Position numbers and translations under genes: made by a program
Shown: positions 50,013 through 58,913 of the stretch, in pieces
Layout: each line of letters opens with the position of its first letter
Numbering within the stretch: the stretch's first letter is position 1
Source: Candidatus Villigracilis proximus
GTDB lineage: Bacteria; Chloroflexota; Anaerolineae; Anaerolineales; Villigracilaceae
Direction: 5' to 3'
DNA length: 64,000 nt
Assembly: GCA_016715195.1 (NCBI GenBank)
Contig: JADKBB010000014.1
Coordinates: forward strand, 1-64,000
The notes under the pieces: generated by a model
The model's database searches: none
The model's input: the letters and a program-made list of their open reading frames with translations, nothing else
Told to the model about the DNA's origin: nothing

Positions 50013-51572
50013 ATGTTTTTTCAAACAATGACTCCACCTAACATTCACTACAGCGCTCTGCTCATGACGGCTGGAATTGCATGTTTAATTGTCGTCATCA
50101 TGATCTGGTACACCCATCAAGCAGCAACAGGCGCGCGGCCTCTTATTGTTTTTTTACTTGCTTTAAGCTGGTGGGATATTACCTACGCCATTTTCTGGGC
50201 TGATATCCCAGGCCCGACCCCATACTTCTGGCTGGATAGCACACTCCTCGGGGCATTTATTGTGCCAACGGCCTTCCTGCTCTTTACGCTTGAGTATGCC
50301 CAGTTCCAAAAATTGTTAAAGCGCCCAATTATTTTGTCCCTGCTGATTGAGCCGGTTATCACCTTCATCCTTCTATGGACTGACCCGTGGCACAATTTGT
50401 ATTTTGGAGGAAAGCGCGCGCTAAACACAGTCCGCACTTTGGACGTCGGGCCGGTCGCATGGGCTAATATTTATTATTCCTACATTTTGATCTTTATCAG
50501 CATCATCGTATTATGCATAACCCTCTACGGTTCTATTGGAATTTATCGAAAACAAACAAGCACGATCCTGGCCGCAGCCATCATCCCATGGATGGTACAC
50601 ATCTCATTTATTTTAAACGGCGGACCGTTACCAGATGCCGATATTACTCCCTTCATTTTCACGGTCACCGCGCTGACAATTGCCTTCGCCCTCATGCGTT
50701 TTCATTTTCTCGATATTGTGCCCATCGCCCGCAGTGTGCTCATTGAAAACATGAGCCAGGGCGTCATCGTTCTGGACAGGCAAAAACGAGTGGTGGATAT
50801 TAACCCCGCTGCGCAAAAATTGATCGGTGTCTCGGCACAATCCTGCATCGGGCAGCCCGTGGGATTCCTATTCCAAAAATGGCCCGACGTCATAAAAAAA
50901 TTTCGCGGCATCAATCAAACACATGCCGAGGTCATCCTGGATAATACTCATTTCGATGTTCACATCTCCCCTCTGCTGGATCATCGCAATCAAAATGTTG
51001 GAAGGCTAATTGTCTGGCATGACATCACCGACCTAAAGCAGATTCAAACCAAATTTGAAAAACTGGCCGTAACCGATATGCTTACGCAGATATTCAACCG
51101 CCGGCATTTGCTTGATCTGGCAGAAATGGAATTAAAACGCGCTGCGCGTACCAAATCTCCCCTATCGCTGGCATTAATAGACATTGACCATTTCAAAAAC
51201 ATCAATGATAAGTTTGGGCATCCAGCCGGAGATCAGGCGCTCATCACATTTGCAAAAATCTGCTGCGAGAATATCCGCGAAATGGATCTGTTCGCACGCT
51301 TTGGCGGCGAAGAATTTGCCCTGCTCATGCCGGAAACCAACTGTGAACAGGCGTATCAAGTTTGCGAGCGATTATGCCGCATCATTGCCCAATCCATTAT
51401 TGAATTAGACAAACACTCCGCATCCATTACCATCAGCCTTGGTCTTACAGAAATGGAATCTGAACAGGACACTTTGGAATTGATCCTGCGCAGAGCAGAC
51501 CAGGCGCTTTACGACGCAAAACAATCAGGCAGAAATCGCGTCATCTCCTGGCACACATCACTGGAAATATAA
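50013..51572 (+). CDS. membrane diguanylate cyclase (7TM N-terminus, PAS, GGDEF)
   Basis: 519 residues. Seven helices (about 1-225) form a histidine-kinase N-terminal 7TM-type sensor. A PAS domain (about 240-345: NMSQGVIVLDRQKRVVDINP) is followed by the GGDEF domain (about 350-515) with the motif FARFGGEEFALLMPE intact and LADQALYDAKQSGRN at the end (here RADQALYDAKQSGRN). It should make c-di-GMP in response to an envelope or internal cue. A hairpin follows it. Confidence 0.93.
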   Translation: MFFQTMTPPNIHYSALLMTAGIACLIVVIMIWYTHQAATGARPLIVFLLALSWWDITYAIFWADIPGPTPYFWLDSTLLGAFIVPTAFLLFTLEYAQFQKLLKRPIILSLLIEPVITFILLWTDPWHNLYFGGKRALNTVRTLDVGPVAWANIYYSYILIFISIIVLCITLYGSIGIYRKQTSTILAAAIIPWMVHISFILNGGPLPDADITPFIFTVTALTIAFALMRFHFLDIVPIARSVLIENMSQGVIVLDRQKRVVDINPAAQKLIGVSAQSCIGQPVGFLFQKWPDVIKKFRGINQTHAEVILDNTHFDVHISPLLDHRNQNVGRLIVWHDITDLKQIQTKFEKLAVTDMLTQIFNRRHLLDLAEMELKRAARTKSPLSLALIDIDHFKNINDKFGHPAGDQALITFAKICCENIREMDLFARFGGEEFALLMPETNCEQAYQVCERLCRIIAQSIIELDKHSASITISLGLTEMESEQDTLELILRRADQALYDAKQSGRNRVISWHTSLEI

Positions 51573-51597
51573 TATTGCTTAAAGTTTTAAAAAACAT

Positions 51598-51631
51598 CTA
51601 AACATCCGCCTTTTGCAAGGCGGATGTTTAG
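51598..51631. terminator. 15-bp perfect hairpin after the GGDEF gene
   Basis: CTAAACATCCGCCTT (51598-51612) and its exact complement (51617-51631) around TTGC. No T-run follows on either side. Confidence 0.6.
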
Positions 51632-51714
51632 TCAATTCCTTTATTGAATCTTTACAAAGTTCTCCTGAAAACCAAACTAAAATCACGCTCATTCTTAAAG
51701 CCATAGGAGCGTAT

Positions 51715-52200
51715 ATGAAAAAACAAACGACAACCATTATCATCACAACGGTCATCACTACCATTATTGTGATCATTGGATTTATCCTTCTCATGCCGAT
51801 CATTGGACCACGATTCATACACCCGATGATGATGGGGAATCAGTCTGCGCCAGCTGATCTGGATACATCCACCACGCTTCTTTCGGACGCAGGCCTGTTT
51901 CGGGTATCCTATAGCAGTGACTCCAGTCCCCTGCCGCTCAACCAGATACACTCGTGGACAATTCACATCGAGACCGCAGATGGGCAGCCTGTGGAAGGCG
52001 CTGAGATTCTGGTCGATGGCGGCATGCCGCAGCATGGTCACGGTTTGCCCACCCAACCCGAAGTGACGGAAGACCTCGGCAATGGCGATTATCGCGTGGA
52101 AGGCATGAAGTTCCAAATGCTCGGCTTTTGGGAAGTCAAGTTCAACATCAATGCCGATGGACAGAGCGATAACGTCACATTTAATTTAATTCTTGAGTAA
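51715..52200 (+). CDS. YtkA/FixH-like membrane-anchored protein
   Basis: 161 residues from ATG 51715 (AGGAG upstream). One N-terminal helix (about 7-30), then a soluble beta domain with HIETADGQPVEGAEILVDGGMPQHGHG and YRVEGMKFQMLGFWEVKFNI, the YtkA-like pattern. The PQHGHG and GMKFQM parts supply His and Met residues that could bind copper. It lies 7 bases before the di-haem peroxidase gene, so both may act in extracytoplasmic redox or copper handling. Confidence 0.78.
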   Translation: MKKQTTTIIITTVITTIIVIIGFILLMPIIGPRFIHPMMMGNQSAPADLDTSTTLLSDAGLFRVSYSSDSSPLPLNQIHSWTIHIETADGQPVEGAEILVDGGMPQHGHGLPTQPEVTEDLGNGDYRVEGMKFQMLGFWEVKFNINADGQSDNVTFNLILE

Positions 52201-52207
52201 CCAAAAC

Positions 52208-53467
52208 ATGAAGCGCATGATCTTGATCGGTGGCGGAATCATACTCACAGCCGCGGCAATTTTCCTTTGGGCACAGAGCAGGCAAACGTCGTGGAGTGAA
52301 GCGGAAGTTGTCACATTAAAGTCGCTATGGATCGGCAGTCTGCCTGCGCTTCCTCCTGATCCATCCAATCTATATGCCGATAATTCCAGGGCGGCGGAGT
52401 TCGGACAAAAATTATTTTTTGACACACGCCTTAGCTCCAACGGCGAAGTGGCTTGTGCCACCTGCCATAAACCCGAGCTTATGTTTTCAGATGGCTTACC
52501 CCTCGCGCAAGGTGTTGGCACAACCTCGCGAAAAACAATGACCATCATTGGCACCGCCTACAGCCCGTGGATGTTTTGGGATGGCCGCAAAGATAGTCAA
52601 TGGGCGCAGGCGTTGGGGCCGCTGGAAAGCGCAGTGGAACACGGCGGCACGCGCGCACAATACGCGCACTTGATCGATGAAGTGTATCGTGCAGAATATG
52701 AATCCATTTTTGGCAGCCTGCCAGATTTTTCAGACCGCGCACGCTTCCCTGAAGTTGCCGCGCCCGTGGACGATGAATCTGCGCGCGCCGCATGGGATGC
52801 GATGACTCAAGCAGACCGCGATGCCGTGACACAAGTGTATGTGAACATGGGCAAAGCAATTGCCGCATACGAACGCTTGATCATGCCCGCGCCTTCACGT
52901 TTTGATACTTATGTAGAAGCGCTGTTAAAAGATGACAAGACCGCAATGAAAGCCGCGCTCACATCTGACGAAGTCGCGGGGCTGCGATTGTTCATTGACC
53001 GCGCGCAATGTATCAACTGTCATAACGGGCCGTTATTTACAAACAATGATTTTCACAACACAGGCGTACCCGCCGCAAACGACCTGCCTGCTGATGACGG
53101 CCGCGCAACAGGCGCAAGAAATGTACTCAACGATGAATTCAATTGTCTGAGTCAATGGAGTGATGCCGGTGAAAATGATTGTGCCGAATTACGTTATATA
53201 GTTTCCGAAGGTCATCAACTTGATGGCGCATTCAAGCCGCCCACACTTCGCAACGTGGCCGAGACCGGGCCTTACATGCACGCGGGTCAGATCGCGACAC
53301 TGGCTGAAGTGATCCGGCATTACAGGTCTGCGCCCATCGCGCCTGTGGGTCACAGTGAACTGGTGATGATTCCTTTTACACAAATCGAAATGGCACAACT
53401 CGAAGCATTCCTGCGCTCCTTAAGCGCAGGCGTAAACGCGCCGCCGGAATTATTACAAGCACCTTGA
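52208..53467 (+). CDS. MauG/cytochrome c peroxidase-family di-haem protein
   Basis: About 419 residues from ATG 52208; the TTG at 52193 would overlap the previous gene. An N-terminal membrane helix precedes two c-haem motifs, CATCH (with ELMFSDGLPLAQG) and CINCH (with NGPLFTNNDFHNTGV). The conserved end block KPPTLRNVAETGPYMHAG is present. Family members reduce peroxide or oxidise protein substrates on the outer side of the membrane. Paired with the YtkA-like gene. Confidence 0.9.
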   Translation: MKRMILIGGGIILTAAAIFLWAQSRQTSWSEAEVVTLKSLWIGSLPALPPDPSNLYADNSRAAEFGQKLFFDTRLSSNGEVACATCHKPELMFSDGLPLAQGVGTTSRKTMTIIGTAYSPWMFWDGRKDSQWAQALGPLESAVEHGGTRAQYAHLIDEVYRAEYESIFGSLPDFSDRARFPEVAAPVDDESARAAWDAMTQADRDAVTQVYVNMGKAIAAYERLIMPAPSRFDTYVEALLKDDKTAMKAALTSDEVAGLRLFIDRAQCINCHNGPLFTNNDFHNTGVPAANDLPADDGRATGARNVLNDEFNCLSQWSDAGENDCAELRYIVSEGHQLDGAFKPPTLRNVAETGPYMHAGQIATLAEVIRHYRSAPIAPVGHSELVMIPFTQIEMAQLEAFLRSLSAGVNAPPELLQAP

Positions 53468-53474
53468 GAAATCC

Positions 53475-53503
53475 AGTCCGCCTGATATCAGGCGGACTTT
53501 TTT
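53475..53503 (+). terminator. terminator of the peroxidase unit
   Basis: AGTCCGCCTGA (53475-53485) and its exact complement (53488-53498) followed by TTTTT. Confidence 0.85.
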
Positions 53504-53523
53504 ATAATGCTATAATTTCACTT

Positions 53524-54357
53524 ATGAAATACGAAACCATCCACAACCTGACTCTCCCAAAGATCGGATTCGGCACCTGGAAGATCGGCGGCGAATCCTC
53601 CCCCGACCTGACAACTGATTCTGTTTCGACGACCGCTCTGCATTCCGCGCTGGAGATCGGATACACACACTTCGATACTGCCGAATATTACGCAGCGGGT
53701 CACGCCGAAGAGCTGATCGGGCGCGCCATACGCGAAACAAATTCCAAACGCGAAAAATTATTTATCACTTCAAAAGTCTCGCCCGAGCATCTTGACTATG
53801 ATGATGTGCTCACATCCTGCGAGAACAGTCTGCGCCGCCTCAACATGGAATACATTGACCTGTATCTCATCCACTGGCCGCGTGTGGGCATGAATCTGCC
53901 TGAGGCCTTCCGCGCATTGAACAAACTCGTGCAGGATGGAAAAGTAAAACATTTGGGTGTAAGTAATTTCAACTTAAAGTTACTGAAACAATCACAGTCA
54001 TTTTCAGAGACACCCATCATCACTAATCAAGTCCCTTACCGCCTGCCCGATCAATCATATGTTAAAAATGGTGTTCTGGAATATTGTCAGCAAAACGATA
54101 TTTTGGTCACGGCTTATTCGCCTGTAAAATTCCGCAGCGTGCGCGTCAACAAAACGCTGGGCGAAATTGCAAACGCACATTCGGCCACGCCATTTCAGAT
54201 CGCACTCGCCTGGCTGGTATCACAGCCGCGAGTCATTACCATTCCCATGTCATTTAATCCGCAGCACATCAGGGAAAATTTTGATGCAGCAGATATTTTA
54301 TTAAGCGCTGACGAAATCCAAAAACTAAACAATGCCTGGAGCAAGGACGATGAATAA
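53524..54357 (+). CDS. aldo/keto reductase
   Basis: About 277 residues from ATG 53524. The catalytic tetrad can be seen: Asp in THFDTAEYY (with Tyr), Lys in FITSKV and His in LIHWPRV. The typical GFGTWKIG start and HLGVSNFN block are present. It reduces carbonyls with NADPH. It is followed 3 bases later by clpS; a TATAAT lies in front of the gene. Confidence 0.92.
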   Translation: MKYETIHNLTLPKIGFGTWKIGGESSPDLTTDSVSTTALHSALEIGYTHFDTAEYYAAGHAEELIGRAIRETNSKREKLFITSKVSPEHLDYDDVLTSCENSLRRLNMEYIDLYLIHWPRVGMNLPEAFRALNKLVQDGKVKHLGVSNFNLKLLKQSQSFSETPIITNQVPYRLPDQSYVKNGVLEYCQQNDILVTAYSPVKFRSVRVNKTLGEIANAHSATPFQIALAWLVSQPRVITIPMSFNPQHIRENFDAADILLSADEIQKLNNAWSKDDE

Positions 54358-54360
54358 GGG

Positions 54361-54669
54361 ATGACAAAACTACAAATCACCCCCGAGATCGAGATCATCG
54401 AAGAAACAGAGACCGAGCTTGAGCCTCTTTATCGCGTCATCATTCACAACGACGATGTCACGCCAATGGATTTTGTTGTACACATCCTCACTTCCATTTT
54501 TTATCTTGGCACAGACAGAGCCGCAGACATCATGCTTACGGCACACATCAAAGGCATTGCGTATGTAAAAACGCTCCCCAAAACCGAAGCCGAAAGACTA
54601 ATCAACAAGGCGCATTTCGCGGCCGGGCTTGAAGGCTATCCGCTTCACTTTTCACTGGAACCCGAATGA
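54361..54669 (+). CDS. clpS: ClpS adaptor of the ClpAP/ClpCP protease
   Basis: 102 residues with YRVIIHNDDVTPMDFVVHIL and AHIKGIAYVKTLPKTEAE, the N-degron binding pocket regions of ClpS (the DD after HN contacts the N-terminal residue). It delivers N-end rule substrates to Clp ATPases. A 30-residue N-terminal arm is long but normal. It overlaps the plsC-like gene by 4 bases (ATGA). Confidence 0.92.
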   Translation: MTKLQITPEIEIIEETETELEPLYRVIIHNDDVTPMDFVVHILTSIFYLGTDRAADIMLTAHIKGIAYVKTLPKTEAERLINKAHFAAGLEGYPLHFSLEPE

Positions 54670-55556
54670 CATCCAATCTTGAACTTCTAACGCAGATCAA
54701 TCTCGATGATCTTGTTTCTTCTTTTGACTGGCAAAACCGCCCCATTCTTTCAAAAATTCTTCGCAAACTTTTTTTACGTCCTGCAATTAACTTTGCAGAG
54801 TTCATGGTGGAATTTGACAACGCCATCGCAACCCACGGCCTCGTGGATGCATCGCGTCTGACACAAAAACACTTCGTCAGTGATGTGCGCGTCTTCGGTC
54901 TGGACCTGATACCTGATTCTGCGTTTCTGGCATTATCCAATCATCCGGGCATGAGCGACACCCTCTCCGCATTTTGCGCGCTCCAACGCAATGACCTGAA
55001 GATCATCGCCCTGGACCGTCCATTTCTTAATGCACTGCCCAATATGAGCAATCAACTCTTTTACGTAAAAGATGATGCGGCCTCACGAGTGAGTCTGGTG
55101 CGGCAGGTCACAGCACATTTACGCGCCGGCGGTGCAGCACTGACCTTCCCTGCCGGTCACATCGAACCCGACCCTGATATGTACAAAGGCGCAGTGGATT
55201 CTCTGCAAACATGGACAGACTCCGCAGGCGTATTCATCCGCATGGCGCCAGAGACCGCGATCCTGCCCATTTTGGTTCGCGGTGTGGTTTGGGACAAGGC
55301 CGCAAATCATTTTCTGTTGAATATAAAAAGAACAAAAGAAGAAAAGGAAAAGCTGGCCGCCGCGCTTCAAATTCTCGCACATGTTGGATTCATGAAACAT
55401 GATGTGCATGTCCGCATACAAATTGGTGAACCGATCTACGCCAAAGAACTGGGGACAACCGACTCCGCCGCCATTCATCAAGCGGTAACCGCAGAAATGA
55501 AACGCCTTATCGAAAATCCACCTCAAGGCGAGGGTGTAAGTGTGATGGTTTCTTAA
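54666..55556 (+). CDS. PlsC-type 1-acyl-sn-glycerol-3-phosphate acyltransferase-like protein
   Basis: 296 residues. The acyltransferase motif NHPGMSD (HxxxxD) is near residue 97, and motif III FPAGHIEPDPDMYKGA follows near residue 160. The lack of a membrane helix and the long N-terminal extension are atypical of PlsC itself, so it may act on another acyl acceptor. Coupled to clpS by a start-stop overlap. Confidence 0.8.
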   Translation: MTSNLELLTQINLDDLVSSFDWQNRPILSKILRKLFLRPAINFAEFMVEFDNAIATHGLVDASRLTQKHFVSDVRVFGLDLIPDSAFLALSNHPGMSDTLSAFCALQRNDLKIIALDRPFLNALPNMSNQLFYVKDDAASRVSLVRQVTAHLRAGGAALTFPAGHIEPDPDMYKGAVDSLQTWTDSAGVFIRMAPETAILPILVRGVVWDKAANHFLLNIKRTKEEKEKLAAALQILAHVGFMKHDVHVRIQIGEPIYAKELGTTDSAAIHQAVTAEMKRLIENPPQGEGVSVMVS

Positions 55557-55561
55557 CCACC

Positions 55562-55614
55562 AAGACTCAAAGTCACAAAGACGCCAAGAAAAAAACTTTG
55601 TGACTTCGAGTCTT
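55562..55614. repeat. word-repeat hairpin (AAGTCACAAAG type)
   Basis: AGTCACAAAG (55571-55580) pairs with CTTTGTGACT (55596-55605), with outer AAGACT/AGTCTT. It belongs to the same class as the hairpin at 58678. It lies between convergent genes, so it may also terminate transcription. Confidence 0.55.
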
Positions 55615-55705
55615 CGAGACTTTGTGTTTAAGGTTTAAATCTTCTCTGTGTGCGAAGTATCTGTCTTGATATTCTTTAAACCCGTAATCCCGGAATATTT
55701 ATTTA

Positions 55706-56953
55706 TTATTCAGCTTTTGCACCAGCCAGCATCGGCTCATCGCCGTTGTAGGTTCTCAACTGCGGCCACTTGCGGATGATCAACAGCGTGCCGATGATAC
55801 AGCCGATCCCGCCGGTGATGACGGCGAAAGGTGCGCCGAAGAATTGCGCCACTGAACCAGCTTCGATCTCACCCAACTGCGGACCGCCCTGAAAAAATAT
55901 TTGATTGACACTGGTCATACGTCCGCGGATGTGATCGGGAGTTTGTAACTGCCGAATGGTGTTGCGGATGATCGTGCTGACTCCGTCTGCCGCGCCGGTG
56001 GTGGCAAGCGCCAGCCAGGCGATGAGCAGGGATTTTGTCATGCCGAAAATGACGGTTGCAATTCCAAAAATAATTACCGCGCCAAGAAATAATTGTCCCT
56101 GCTTGCGCAGTTCGCGTACTTGAGAGATCACAAGAGCAGCAGCCACCGCACCCACCGCCTGCGCCGCGGATAAATATCCGTACTCCACCACGCCAACATG
56201 CAAAACACCTGTGGCAATGATGGGCAGTAAAGTATTTGCTGAAGCAAAGAAGGTGGCGACAAAATCCAGGAGCATGGTCGAAAGGATGACCGGCTTGCTT
56301 AAGATAAATTGAATCCCCTCGCGAATTGACTCAACACTAATGCCAGACATTTTCTCGGAAATCGTCTGCGGCACATCACCGATCATAAAGAGTGCGATCA
56401 AAACCGAGAGGAAGGAAAACGCGTTGAAATAATACACAGCAGATTGACCCGCAAATGCGATCACCACACCGGTCAACGCCGGGCCAATGACAGAGCCAGC
56501 CTGAAAGGCGGTGAATGTCATACTGAATGCATTCGGCAGATCCTTCGCGGGGACTAGATTCGGAATCAGGGATTGGCGTGATGGTCCATCAAAGGCGACG
56601 GCAATGGCCTGTAATGCGGTGATGGCGTAAATGTGCCAGATGGTGATCTCCCCAAATTGGGTGAGCAGGCCCAACGTTAAAGCAAGAAGCGCGGCGACGG
56701 TTTGGGTAACGAACATCACGTTCCGGCGATTCCGTGAGTCGGCAACCGCGCCGCCGATCAGAGAAAAAATAATGACGGGTAAAATGCGCGCGAGGCCAAT
56801 GCCGCCCAGTGCGATGGGATTTTTATTGAGCTGGTTGATGTGCCAAAATAAAGCCCAGATTTGCATCCGGGTTCCTGCGATGGAGATCAGTTGTCCAAGC
56901 CAAAGGTAGAAGAAACGTTTGTGCTTGAGTGAGGGCGGAATGTGCAGCCCCAT
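55706..56953 (-). CDS. MFS transporter, EntS/MFS_3 type
   Basis: About 415 residues from ATG 56953, with twelve predicted helices. FFYLWLGQLISIAGTRMQIWALFWH at the start, the RNRRNVM loop after helix 2 and FDGPSRQSLIPNLVP in the middle are typical of EntS-like drug or siderophore exporters. The start overlaps the nadE stop. Substrate unknown. Confidence 0.9.
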   Translation of the reverse strand: MGLHIPPSLKHKRFFYLWLGQLISIAGTRMQIWALFWHINQLNKNPIALGGIGLARILPVIIFSLIGGAVADSRNRRNVMFVTQTVAALLALTLGLLTQFGEITIWHIYAITALQAIAVAFDGPSRQSLIPNLVPAKDLPNAFSMTFTAFQAGSVIGPALTGVVIAFAGQSAVYYFNAFSFLSVLIALFMIGDVPQTISEKMSGISVESIREGIQFILSKPVILSTMLLDFVATFFASANTLLPIIATGVLHVGVVEYGYLSAAQAVGAVAAALVISQVRELRKQGQLFLGAVIIFGIATVIFGMTKSLLIAWLALATTGAADGVSTIIRNTIRQLQTPDHIRGRMTSVNQIFFQGGPQLGEIEAGSVAQFFGAPFAVITGGIGCIIGTLLIIRKWPQLRTYNGDEPMLAGAKAE

Positions 56954-57780
56954 TATGTGCCCCAATCGCGCAGATATAAAAAGTCATAGCCGATGGTGCG
57001 GTTGCTGATCTTGGCGATGGGCGGCTGCATGCGTTTGAATTGATTGCGGCGAATGCGCGTTGTAACGGCATTCACAAATTTTTCATTGAAGCCCGCTTCA
57101 ATCGCCTCCAGCGGACTGTAACGCTGGTCAACAAGCAGATAAAGAAGTTTATCCACTTCACCATATGTGAAGCCCAATTCACCTTCATCGGTTTGGCCTT
57201 CCCATAGATCGGCTGAAGGCGGCTTATCAATGATCGGGGCGGGGATATTCATCGCGCGTGAAAGCTGACGGACTTGAGTCTTATACAGATCGCCAATCGG
57301 ATTCATGGCGCTGGCGGAATCACCATAATGCGTACTGTAACCAAGCAATATCTCGGTCTTGTTGCTGGTGCCAATGACCAGTCCTTTGAAGACTTCGCTT
57401 TGATCGAAGAGTACGATCATGCGCTCACGCGCCATGATGTTACCCATGCGCATTTTTGAAATATCAGGGTGCATCTTGAAGAGCGGTTCGACCATGTCTG
57501 TGATCTCGATGGTTTTGCTTTGAACACCAAGTTGATCGATCAGCAATTGGGCATGGTCAAGCGAGTCGCGGCTGGAAAGTTTATACGGCATCCGTACGGC
57601 CAGTACATTTTCAGCGCCAAGCGCTTCAACCGCCAATATACACGAAAGCGCGGAGTCAAGTCCGCCGGAGAGACCAACCACCGCATGAGACATGCCCACG
57701 CGTGTCACTTCAGATCGAAGGAAGCCCGTGAGAATTTCACGCGCAAGGTTTGTATTGATACCAAGAGTTATATCAACCAC
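56953..57780 (-). CDS. nadE: NAD+ synthase, ammonia-channelled synthetase domain
   Basis: 275 residues. The ATP pyrophosphatase loop GLSGGLDSALS lies near residues 37-47; GTSNKTEILLGYSTHYGDSA forms the NaAD/amide site and KPPSADLWEGQTDEGELG the C-terminal lid. It makes NAD+ from nicotinic acid adenine dinucleotide. The upstream gene encodes a nitrilase-like amidase, overlapping by 8 bases, which would supply ammonia from glutamine; together they equal the two-domain NadE of other bacteria. Confidence 0.95.
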   Translation of the reverse strand: MVDITLGINTNLAREILTGFLRSEVTRVGMSHAVVGLSGGLDSALSCILAVEALGAENVLAVRMPYKLSSRDSLDHAQLLIDQLGVQSKTIEITDMVEPLFKMHPDISKMRMGNIMARERMIVLFDQSEVFKGLVIGTSNKTEILLGYSTHYGDSASAMNPIGDLYKTQVRQLSRAMNIPAPIIDKPPSADLWEGQTDEGELGFTYGEVDKLLYLLVDQRYSPLEAIEAGFNEKFVNAVTTRIRRNQFKRMQPPIAKISNRTIGYDFLYLRDWGT

Positions 57781-58625
57781 GGGAGAGTATCCTGTTCAAT
57801 TCTTTTTGTACGAGATTGGTGCGTTCATCGCGCAGCAAAGGCAAACGGGCGCGTGTGCGGCGCAGTTGATTTAAGTCCATTTGCGCGAAAGTGAGCGCTT
57901 CTTCGTTATACGGGCCAATGGCAATCTCTTCGCCGTTCGGGTCGAAGAGCGTCGCTACGCCCCAGAAATGCAATCCGTCTTCATAACCTACACGGTTGGC
58001 GTGAGCCACAAAGGAGGTGAACATACTGGCATAGGCTTTTGTCACACGTTCCACCCAGCGCGCGGATTCAAGTTTTTCCTTGTCATTTAATCCACGGCCC
58101 GGGTGAAGCGGACGAGAACAGCATAATATCCGCGCCATCGAGCCAAAGCAAATACGGCGGCGATGCGTGCCAGAAATCTTCGCAGATCAACATGCCCACG
58201 CGCCCAAAGCGTGTATCGAAAGCGCGGATCGAATCACCCCAGGCAAAGAAACGGCCTTCATCGAAAAGGCCATAGGTGGGTAAATACACTTTGTGATGCA
58301 CATGCAAAACTTTTCCGCCCGAAAGATAGGCGGAAGCAATGTAAAAGCGATGACGGGAGTCTTCGTCCACGAATCCAATGACCAGGTCCAGATCACGAGA
58401 CGCTTTGAGTAAATGTTTGAATACGGGGTCATCCTCTGTCGGCTTATGTGCAACCGAGGCTACTAAATCCTGTAAAACATATCCGGTGAGGGAAAGTTCG
58501 GGAAAAACAAGCAGGTCTGTTTTTTCAGCTCGAGCCTGTTTGATGTAATCCATGTGCTTGGCAAGATTGGATTCCACATCCCCAAGTTTTGTGTTGATCT
58601 GGGCAAGGGCAAGGTTTAGTTTCAT
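57773..58625 (-). pseudogene. nitrilase-superfamily amidase (NadE glutaminase domain), single frameshift
   Basis: The first frame (from 58625) holds all three catalytic blocks: Glu in LLVFPELSLTGY, Lys in HHKVYLPTYGLFDEG and Cys in MLICEDFWH. It breaks at the CCCGGG run 58098-58103. The second frame continues GRGLNDKEKLESARWVERV to the stop at 57773. One base fewer rejoins them into about 284 residues. Gln-dependent NAD synthesis would need it, so a sequencing error is more likely than loss. Confidence 0.82.
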
Positions 58626-58677
58626 TGCGCGAATCTTACCATTAAAAATTAGACCTTAATAGGTTGTTTAATAACTA

Positions 58678-58733
58678 CACCACGAAGTCACAAAGGCACA
58701 AAGCCTCGAAATTTTCTTTAAGCCTTCGTGGTG
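58678..58733. repeat. word-repeat hairpin (CACAAAGGCACAAAG type)
   Basis: CACCACGAAG (58678-58687) pairs with CTTCGTGGTG (58724-58733); the loop contains CACAAAGGCACAAAG direct repeats. It lies between the nitrilase gene and the tRNA. Confidence 0.55.
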
Positions 58734-58750
58734 AAGAGCATGGTGGAAAC

Positions 58751-58780
58751 AAAAAATGCGCCTTTGCAGGCGCATTTTTT
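58751..58780 (-). terminator. tRNA-Ser terminator
   Basis: A perfect 13-bp stem (58751-58763 and 58768-58780) bounded by A6 and T6, just downstream of the tRNA on the minus strand. Confidence 0.85.
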
Positions 58781-58786
58781 GTTTAG

Positions 58787-58873
58787 CGGGGAGGGAGGGA
58801 TTCGAACCCTCGGTGGACCGGAGCCCACAATAGTTTTCGAGACTATCCCATTCAACCACTCTGGCACCTCCCC
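58787..58873 (-). tRNA. tRNA-Ser, anticodon CGA
   Basis: Minus strand. Acceptor GGGGAGG (58873-58867) pairs with CCTCCCC (58794-58788), with discriminator G. The anticodon loop CTCGAAA sits in an ATAGT/ACTAT stem and gives anticodon CGA. A long variable arm precedes the T-arm with GGTTCGAATCC, as in class II serine tRNAs. CCA is not encoded. Confidence 0.95.
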
Positions 58874-58913
58874 AATCAGGTGAAGCGGGCAGGATTATAA
58901 CCGAAAAATTTTT

